A stretch of 5,421 nt of DNA from a bacterium (GTDB lineage: Bacteria > Verrucomicrobiota > Verrucomicrobiia > Limisphaerales > J093), in the NCBI GenBank assembly GCA_021784265.1, contig JAJXTA010000262.1:1-5421 (forward strand), given 5' to 3'. Shown here in pieces: positions 1 to 5,421 of this stretch. The notes under the pieces are model-generated. The model saw only the letters and a list, made by a program, of their open reading frames with translations, was not told the origin of the DNA and did not search any database. The stretch's first letter is position 1; each line of letters begins with the position of its first letter. Position numbers and translations under genes: made by a program.

Positions 1-10
1 GCTGACACCA

Positions 11-28
11 GCCCGCAGTCGCGCGGGC
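11..28 (-). terminator. Second GC-rich hairpin downstream of the small CxxC gene
   Basis: GCCCGC at 11-16 pairs perfectly with GCGGGC at 23-28 around a 6-nt loop. It lies about 27 bases past the stop of the small minus-strand gene and follows a stronger hairpin at 34-53. There is no T tract, so it is not a textbook intrinsic terminator. In GC-rich DNA a 6-bp stem can arise by chance. It may act with the first hairpin in 3'-end formation, or as a boundary for something left of the window. Confidence 0.22.
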
Positions 29-33
29 GCGGG

Positions 34-53
34 CGGCGGGGCGTTCCCCGCCG
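34..53 (-). terminator. Perfect 8-bp hairpin directly after the stop of the small CxxC gene
   Basis: CGGCGGGG (34-41) and CCCCGCCG (46-53) are perfect reverse complements separated by a 4-nt loop. The hairpin starts one base beyond the stop codon at 55-57 of the minus-strand gene. Position and strength suit transcript termination or 3'-end protection of the two-gene unit. No T run follows, so intrinsic termination is only inferred. Confidence 0.35.
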
Positions 54-54
54 G

Positions 55-303
55 CTACGCGGCCTGCTTGGCTTTGCGCTGGAGGATGACCGCCACCCCG
101 GGATGGAGATCCGCGAGGCACTCGGGACAGAGCGACAGACTCAAGCGCGCCGGCAGGTACGTCACCGGTTGTTCGCCCAACACCTCCGAGGGGCCGGCGA
201 CGCAAATCCGGTGGCAGTGACTACAAATGTAGCGCCAGCCGGGCAGGGCCTGGAGGTTCTCCGCGACGGCTTCTGGTGGCGCACTTGGGTTGAATCCATT
301 CAT
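55..303 (-). CDS. Small protein with two CxxC pairs (probable zinc-binding, ICxxC...CPxC type)
   Basis: This encodes an 82-residue soluble protein with no signal peptide or membrane segment. It carries YICSHCHRIC at residues 25-34 and LCPECL at 58-63, followed by a histidine and a proline (HP, 67-68). The paired CxxC motifs (C27/C30 and C59/C62) would suit a structural zinc site; C34 is an extra cysteine. The layout (short Leu-rich lead-in, ICxxC, about 28 residues with a tyrosine, then CPxC and a nearby proline) resembles the small C-terminal module often fused to receiver or PAS-domain signalling proteins. That resemblance is from memory. The ATG at 303-301 overlaps the TGA of the upstream response regulator (ATGA), and no Shine-Dalgarno site is visible, so translation is probably coupled. 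Its function is unknown; it may be a partner or detached domain of the regulator. A short basic tail (QRKAKQAA) ends the protein. Confidence 0.8.
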   Translation of the reverse strand: MNGFNPSAPPEAVAENLQALPGWRYICSHCHRICVAGPSEVLGEQPVTYLPARLSLSLCPECLADLHPGVAVILQRKAKQAA

Positions 304-746
304 AAGGTGGAAGGTGAGGAAGGCGGTGAGGCCGGCAGGTAATAGAACTCGCTGGGCTCACCCACTAAACGCGCCAAGCGCTCTTGCGGGGCTTCGGCGA
401 GCAGGTCGCGCAACGTGCTGAGCAGCATGGGAAAATCCAGCGGCTTCTCCATCAGCGCCCCCACGCCCGCCGCCACCGAGGGCAGGAGCTGGTTGGGCCG
501 GGCGGTGGTGATGATGATGGGGAGCAAGGGCTCGCGATGGGTGAGCTCCGCGTACACCTCCCACCCGCCTTGCCCTGGCAGGTTGAGGTCCAACAAGACG
601 GCGTCGATCCAGGTGGCCGCCGCTAAGCGGACCCCTTCCTCGCCGCTGGGCACCGCGAACACGGCATAGCCTTCCATGGTCAAGACGCGGGTGAGTGACT
701 CCCGCACCACGTGATCATCCTCGATCAAAAGAATCCGCTTACGCAT
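300..746 (-). CDS. Receiver-only response regulator (CheY-like, no output domain)
   Basis: The 148-residue product is a single phosphoreceiver domain. The acidic pair is D10/D11 after the first strand (RILLIEDD), the phospho-acceptor is D53 in VLLDLNLPG, the switch threonine is T81 in IITTARP, and the conserved lysine is K101 followed by P102. The receiver ends near residue 120. The remaining tail is short and ends in a Pro/Ser/Thr-rich stretch (PASPPSSPSTL) with no DNA-binding or enzymatic domain. It should therefore act by protein-protein contact or as a phosphorelay intermediate. The frame stays open to a further ATG at 824, but the start at 746 is preferred. It gives the canonical receiver N-terminus, has TAGGA 9 nt upstream, and lies downstream of a sigma-54 promoter that the longer version would run through. 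The stop overlaps the start of the small CxxC gene by ATGA. No cognate kinase is in the window. Confidence 0.92.
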   Translation of the reverse strand: MRKRILLIEDDHVVRESLTRVLTMEGYAVFAVPSGEEGVRLAAATWIDAVLLDLNLPGQGGWEVYAELTHREPLLPIIITTARPNQLLPSVAAGVGALMEKPLDFPMLLSTLRDLLAEAPQERLARLVGEPSEFYYLPASPPSSPSTL

Positions 747-755
747 AGGGTTTAT

Positions 756-760
756 TCCTA
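756..760 (-). promoter_or_regulatory. Ribosome binding site fixing the start of the receiver-only regulator
   Basis: On the minus strand the sequence reads TAGGA followed by 9 nt and then ATG at 746-744. This is normal Shine-Dalgarno spacing. It supports 746 over the upstream in-frame ATG at 824, for which the translated extension looks non-conserved (Gly/Val/Ala-rich, before the start of the receiver fold). Confidence 0.6.
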
Positions 761-770
761 CGCCAACGAG

Positions 771-787
771 AGCAAGAGTCGCGCCAA
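771..787 (-). promoter_or_regulatory. Sigma-54 (-24/-12) promoter for the receiver/CxxC gene pair
   Basis: Read on the minus strand, the site is TTGGCGCGACTCTTGCT. The known sigma-54 consensus is YTGGCACGrNNNTTGCW, and all specified positions match except the A after TGGC, which is G. The invariant GG (785-784) and GC (773-772) are separated by exactly 10 bases, as required. Transcription would start near 760, giving a leader of about 14 nt that contains the TAGGA ribosome site before the ATG at 746. The divergent neighbour encodes a sigma-54-dependent activator, which makes a chance match less likely. Activity itself is inferred. Confidence 0.7.
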
Positions 788-804
788 CCGGGCGCGCACC
801 CACC

Positions 805-822
805 GCTTGTTGACCCCCAAGC
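805..822. promoter_or_regulatory. Weak inverted repeat, candidate activator site
   Basis: GCTTG (805-809) and CAAGC (818-822) form an inverted repeat with an 8-bp centre. It lies between the sigma-54 promoter and the extended -10 promoter of the divergent activator gene. An NtrC-family dimer needs such a site, but the arms are only 5 bp. The centre would sit near -54 relative to the predicted start, closer than the usual -80 to -150. No better palindrome is evident in 790-870. Confidence 0.18.
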
Positions 823-867
823 ACTTAAGCCCACGCGTCGGATTCGGCTGCGCCCAACCTGTTTACC

Positions 868-876
868 TGCTATATT
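868..876 (+). promoter_or_regulatory. Extended -10 promoter for the NtrC-family gene
   Basis: TGC-TATATT fits the extended -10 pattern TGn-TATAAT with one mismatch in the hexamer. No convincing -35 hexamer lies 16-18 bp upstream (848-853 reads CTGCGC), which is tolerated by extended -10 promoters. The start would be near 883, giving a leader of about 30 nt before the ATG at 914. This would be a housekeeping-sigma promoter making a basal supply of the activator. Confidence 0.45.
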
Positions 877-890
877 GGCCCGCTAACGAA

Positions 891-913
891 ATGAACACCT
901 CGGAGCCGAAGCC

Positions 914-917
<4 letters not shown>
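891..917 (+). other. Eight-codon mini-ORF overlapping the start of the NtrC-family gene
   Basis: An ATG at 891 opens an 8-residue frame (MNTSEPKP) whose TGA (915-917) overlaps the regulator's ATG (914-916) as ATGA. The regulator's Shine-Dalgarno site lies inside it. The mini-ORF itself lacks a ribosome site. If transcription starts near 883, its ATG would be only about 8 nt from the 5' end. It could be a translational-coupling leader, but a frame this short easily arises by chance. Confidence 0.2.
902..905 (+). promoter_or_regulatory. Ribosome binding site of the NtrC-family gene
   Basis: GGAG ends 8 nt before the ATG at 914, a normal spacing, and supports this start. The protein then begins MNSAGRILMIEDD, the expected receiver N-terminus. 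Confidence 0.6.
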
Positions 918-2344
<1,427 letters not shown>

Positions 2345-2357
2345 GCCCCGCCGGCGG

Positions 2358-4100
2358 TCAGCACTCGAACTGTTCCGCGCGGCGGAGGCCCCATTTGAGC
2401 GGGAGCCCGCCGACGGCCAGGGAGAGGAGGGCGAAGGCGAGCCAACTGCCGGCCATCAGCCGCCACGAGGGCAGGCCGGCGCGCACCCAGGGTGAGCCCG
2501 CGGCCAGGAGGATGACCGCCACCACGATATAGAGGAAGCTGATCACCAGGCAGAACGTGCCCCCGAAGCCGCTGACGATCTTGCTGGGCTGATCCTCCTT
2601 GAAGTTGGGATAGAGCGTGCCCAGGCCCGTGGCCAGGGCGTTGAGGGTTAGGGTCATCACCACCACGCCACCGGTGAGATAGAGCGTTCGTTCCCAGGGG
2701 AGTTTCAACAGGTGGCACGAGGCTAGGATCAGGGCCAGGGTCAGGCTCAGGGTGGCCACCGTGCCCAACGCGAACTTGATGAGCACCACCCGCGGCAGGC
2801 CTACGGGCGCCAAGCCCACGATCCACAGGCGTTTGCCTTCCAGCGAGAACTGGGGATAGACAAAACGGGTGGTGAGCGTGGCCAGGTTGAGCGAGCACGC
2901 CCCGAGGTTCAGGTAGGAAACCAGATAGAGCCAGAAGGGGCTGTTGAGCTGACGGGTGAACTGGCGGAGGTTAAGGATGTAGGCCCCCAGCAGGCCCAGC
3001 AACACCAGCGTCTGCCCCCACTGGGCGGTATCCCGCCAGAAGACGAGGATGTCCTTGATCACCAAGGCGCGGGTATCGGCGCGTCCCCGTCCGGGGTTGC
3101 CTGCCAGGCGCTCGAGCAGGCCCGGGCCGAAGGCAAACCGCCGGCGCCGGCGTTCCCAACTCCGGAACCACCCCCAGCGGGCAAACACGCTGCCGCGGCT
3201 CTGGGTGGTCGAGGCGGCTTGGTAGAACGCGTTGCCCATCACGGTGCAAAGCAGGGTGCCAAAAAACAGCGCGTAGCTCAGCAGCACCAAACCAAAAAAA
3301 CCGGCGGCGGCCAGGGCCCCGTCCGCCCATTGTTGCACCCCGGCGGAGAGCCAGTAACTAGGCAGGAGGGGGAATTGAGCGAAGCGGGTGCGTTGGAGGA
3401 GCCGGTCCAGGACGGTCAAGACCCGCGTCTCGAGCTGTTCGTCGGTCACCGGCTCGGGGCGGAGCCAGAAGCCGGAGGCGACCACCAGCCCCACCACCAG
3501 GACCAACGCGGCGACTTGGAACCCGCGGCGATCCAAGAACCGTGCCAGATTCACCGCCAGCCACGCCCCGGCGGCACCGGGCAGGATAATGAAGAGCACA
3601 ATGAAGCCGATGGTCGCCGGGTAAAAGTGCCACGGCACCCGCCGGGTCAAGCCGTAGGCCGCCAGCAGCGGGGCCACCAGGAACAAAAACGCCCACGAAG
3701 CCAGCACGGTGGATTCGATGAATTTCCAGCGGAAGATAATCTGCGGCGACACCGGCAGGGGCAGGAGAAACGTCGTCTCCCGATTGCGGAACAGGTTCGT
3801 ATAGCTGATGACCAGGTTGCTCAGCAGCAGCAGGATGAACAAGAGCGCGAACAGGAGAAAAATCAGCCGCTCGACCAGCACCTCGCCCAACCCGGGAAAC
3901 GTGGCGGCGAACTTGAGCCCCTTATAGAACAGCAGGAACGCCATCGCCAGGTACCCACCCAGGAAAAGCCCGATTAGCCCCGTCAGGAGGCGGGACTGGC
4001 GGCGAACGGCCAGCAGCCGCCGCCACGCCTGCAAGAGGTTGACCCACACCAACAGCCGCAACGGAGCGGGCGGGCTGGAGGGAGCCAAGCCGGGACTCAT
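2358..4100 (-). CDS. Large polytopic ABC transporter permease (ABC_tran_2/PF16949-like)
   Basis: The 580-residue integral membrane protein has about twelve hydrophobic segments, near residues 40-60, 78-100, 130-150, 160-185, 195-213, 262-288, 364-378, 388-408, 436-461, 472-494, 512-534 and 547-566. A long polar stretch at about 291-360 contains a very basic patch (WERRRRRF, 315-322), probably cytoplasmic. Conserved-looking motifs are FSLEGKRLWIVGLAP (418-432) and PNFKEDQPSKIVSGFGGT (498-515). From memory these mark the putative ABC permease family that pairs with a separate ATPase; they are not those of MacB or classical importer permeases. The ATG (4100-4098) overlaps the ATPase stop by ATGA, so the two should be made together and assemble at the inner membrane. 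No binding protein is seen and the gene order suits an exporter, but the substrate is unknown. The family assignment is from motif recall only. Confidence 0.88.
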   Translation of the reverse strand: MSPGLAPSSPPAPLRLLVWVNLLQAWRRLLAVRRQSRLLTGLIGLFLGGYLAMAFLLFYKGLKFAATFPGLGEVLVERLIFLLFALLFILLLLSNLVISYTNLFRNRETTFLLPLPVSPQIIFRWKFIESTVLASWAFLFLVAPLLAAYGLTRRVPWHFYPATIGFIVLFIILPGAAGAWLAVNLARFLDRRGFQVAALVLVVGLVVASGFWLRPEPVTDEQLETRVLTVLDRLLQRTRFAQFPLLPSYWLSAGVQQWADGALAAAGFFGLVLLSYALFFGTLLCTVMGNAFYQAASTTQSRGSVFARWGWFRSWERRRRRFAFGPGLLERLAGNPGRGRADTRALVIKDILVFWRDTAQWGQTLVLLGLLGAYILNLRQFTRQLNSPFWLYLVSYLNLGACSLNLATLTTRFVYPQFSLEGKRLWIVGLAPVGLPRVVLIKFALGTVATLSLTLALILASCHLLKLPWERTLYLTGGVVVMTLTLNALATGLGTLYPNFKEDQPSKIVSGFGGTFCLVISFLYIVVAVILLAAGSPWVRAGLPSWRLMAGSWLAFALLSLAVGGLPLKWGLRRAEQFEC

Positions 4101-4852
4101 GCCGCCGGGGCCCGCTCCGCGTGCAAGTTGGCCTCTTGGGCGGTCAGGGAGAGGAAGGTCTGTTCGAGCGCGCCGGTGGCGCCACTCCGCTGGCGCAACT
4201 GCTCTCGCGTGCCCAGGGCGATCAGCCGCCCCTGGTGCATGATGCCGATGCGGTCCGCCAGCTCCTCCGCCACGCTAAGTTGATGCGTGGAGATGAAGAC
4301 GGTCATGCCCTGGCGGGAGCGCTCCTTCAGGAGGTCCTTCAACACCCGGGCGTGATGTGGGTCCAACCCCACCATGGGCTCGTCCAGGACGAAGACCTCC
4401 GGGGCGTGAAGCAGGGCCGCGGCGATGGCCACCCGCTGGCGGGTCCCTTGGGAGAGCCCCTCGATCGCTTTGGCCAGAAAGGGCTCGAGGTTGAACCGGG
4501 CGACCAACTGGCGCGCGGCGGCCTGGAGGCGGTCTTCCTCCATGAGAAAGAGCTGGCCGCTGAAGCGGAGGAACTCCCACGGGGTGAGCTTGTCGTATAA
4601 GAACGGAACGTCGGGCACATACGCCAACCGCCGGCGCGCTTCCAGCGGCTGCGTCTGCACGTCCCACCCCGCTACCCGCGCCGCCCCGGCGGAGGGTTTC
4701 ACCAGCCCGGCGATCAGTTTGATGGTGGTGGTTTTGCCCGCGGCGTTGGGCCCCAGCAGGGCGAAGAACTCGCCGCGGGCGACGGTCAGGTTCAGGTCCC
4801 GCACCGCGACCAGCTCGCCGAACCGTTTCGAGAGGTGGATCAGCTCGATCAT
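4097..4852 (-). CDS. ABC transporter ATP-binding protein
   Basis: This encodes a complete 251-residue single nucleotide-binding domain. Walker A is GPNAAGKTT (34-42), the signature is the variant LSQGTRQR (133-140), Walker B is VFVLDE (153-158), the D-loop is GLDP (162-165), and the switch histidine is H190 in ISTHQ. The Q-loop position reads YVPDVPFLYDKLTPWEFL (78-95) with D81 in place of the usual glutamine. This variant is familiar in ATPases paired with large ABC-2-like exporter permeases. The protein should hydrolyse ATP at the cytoplasmic face of the membrane and drive the adjacent permease. It starts 6 bp after the stop of the upstream gene and ends in an ATGA overlap with the permease. 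No strong Shine-Dalgarno precedes it (only GGTAG), which suggests coupling to the upstream gene. The substrate is unknown. Confidence 0.96.
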   Translation of the reverse strand: MIELIHLSKRFGELVAVRDLNLTVARGEFFALLGPNAAGKTTTIKLIAGLVKPSAGAARVAGWDVQTQPLEARRRLAYVPDVPFLYDKLTPWEFLRFSGQLFLMEEDRLQAAARQLVARFNLEPFLAKAIEGLSQGTRQRVAIAAALLHAPEVFVLDEPMVGLDPHHARVLKDLLKERSRQGMTVFISTHQLSVAEELADRIGIMHQGRLIALGTREQLRQRSGATGALEQTFLSLTAQEANLHAERAPAA

Positions 4853-4858
4853 GATTGG

Positions 4859-5421
4859 CTACCAGGCGGCCAGGCTCTCGTTGACCAGCACGACGTCGTT
4901 GGGCAGCTCGACGCGGAGAATTTCGCCTACCCGGCTGACAAACACCACCGCCTGGTACTTGTCCAGCAAGCGCAGCCGCAAGCGGTACGCCCGGGTGTTG
5001 GCCTGGCCGATCTTGAGCCAGTCACGGCGGGCCTCCCATTGCAGCCCGAGGGCCAGGGCCGGGGCGGCATTCGTGGCGGCGACCGGCAAGGCGATTTGTT
5101 GCCACCAGCCCAGGCTCACCGGCAGGCCCAGCGCGGCGAGGAGTTGGTCGGGTTGCCGCAGGTCGGCGAAACGGAAGTGGCGTTCCCAACCCTGCTGCGG
5201 ATCATCCAGGCGCAAGCGAACGGTTTCCGCGGTGGCATCGGCGGCCACCTCCAGGACCGTGGGTCGTTGGAGCAGACGCAGGCTCATGCTGCGCCAAGCC
5301 TGATTCGTATCGAAATCGGCCCGCCAGCTCATCCGAAATCGCTGCAGCGGCGGGTCCGCGCTCACGCTGCCCTCCAGCGCCAGGCTGTAGCCGCTCAGCC
5401 GGCCTACCCGTCCCTCCAGCT
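4859..5421 (-). CDS. Unrecognised protein, 5' end beyond the window, first gene seen of the ABC operon
   Basis: The frame is open from the right edge to TAG at 4861-4859, giving 186 residues in the window. I do not recognise a family. It has alternating hydrophobic/polar stretches suggesting beta-strands (YSLALEGSVSA, MSLRLLQRPTVLEVAADA, YRLRLRLLDKYQAVVFV), several tryptophans (RMSWRADFD, GWERHFRF, GWWQQIALP, LQWEARRDW), one cysteine-free globular-looking body and no membrane segment. A GTG at 5365-5363 with GGAGG about 5 nt upstream could be an internal start. However, the upstream codons (GRLSGYSLALEGS) keep the same high third-position GC and strand-like pattern, so a longer protein cut by the edge is more likely. 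Any signal peptide would lie outside the window. The gene ends 6 bp before the ATPase, so it is probably co-transcribed and could be an accessory or substrate-handling protein; that role is inference from position. Confidence 0.72.
   Translation of the reverse strand, partial: LEGRVGRLSGYSLALEGSVSADPPLQRFRMSWRADFDTNQAWRSMSLRLLQRPTVLEVAADATAETVRLRLDDPQQGWERHFRFADLRQPDQLLAALGLPVSLGWWQQIALPVAATNAAPALALGLQWEARRDWLKIGQANTRAYRLRLRLLDKYQAVVFVSRVGEILRVELPNDVVLVNESLAAW

Noticed and set aside
24..43. G-rich run as a possible G-quadruplex
   Set aside because: Only three runs of three or more G are present; a fourth is missing, and hairpin pairing explains the region better.
810..838. TTGACC at 810-815 as a -35 element for the activator gene
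   Set aside because: The hexamer 17 bp downstream is ACGCGT, which is not a -10; the extended -10 at 868-876 is better but too far away to pair with it.
877..890. Plus-strand sigma-54 site for the activator gene starting at TTGGCC
   Set aside because: The base pair 10 nt after the GG is AA, not GC, so the invariant -12 element is absent.
3219..3977. 252-residue plus-strand open frame opposite the permease
   Set aside because: Its Gln/Glu/Arg-rich composition is what antisense reading of hydrophobic codons produces; no domain or ribosome site supports it.
4425..5303. 292-residue plus-strand frame opposite the ATPase and the edge gene
   Set aside because: It spans two well-supported minus-strand genes and is Arg/Ser-rich with no motif.

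Overview
The window is GC-rich bacterial DNA, densely packed with protein-coding genes. No tRNA, rRNA, CRISPR array or insertion sequence is visible, and no gene-free stretch exceeds 170 bases. The receiver-only regulator, the ABC permease type and the small CxxC/CPxC protein resemble, from memory, proteins common in Verrucomicrobiota (Limisphaerales/Pedosphaera-like bacteria). That assignment is an inference and was not tested by any search.

Left part (1-913): a two-gene minus-strand unit encodes a receiver-only response regulator (300-746) followed by an 82-residue protein with two CxxC pairs (55-303). The two genes overlap by ATGA. GC-rich hairpins lie just past the second stop. Upstream of the regulator is a near-consensus sigma-54 (-24/-12) promoter on the minus strand (771-787). 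It lies in a 167-bp divergent intergenic region shared with the next gene.

Centre (914-2344): a complete NtrC-family regulator on the plus strand, with receiver, sigma-54-interacting AAA+ domain with GAFTGA loop, and Fis-type helix-turn-helix. An extended -10 promoter and a Shine-Dalgarno site precede it. The most attractive reading of the left half is that this activator controls the divergent sigma-54 promoter and so the receiver/zinc-protein pair. No histidine kinase is present in the window.

Right part (2358-5421): a minus-strand operon, read from the right edge inward, encodes an unrecognised protein cut by the window edge, an ABC ATPase, and a large polytopic ABC permease. The genes are separated by 6 bp and then overlap by ATGA. 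The operon converges on the NtrC-family gene with only 13 bp between the stops and a small perfect hairpin at the junction. The ATPase and permease should form an ABC transporter of unknown substrate; nothing in the sequence ties it to the regulators beyond proximity.
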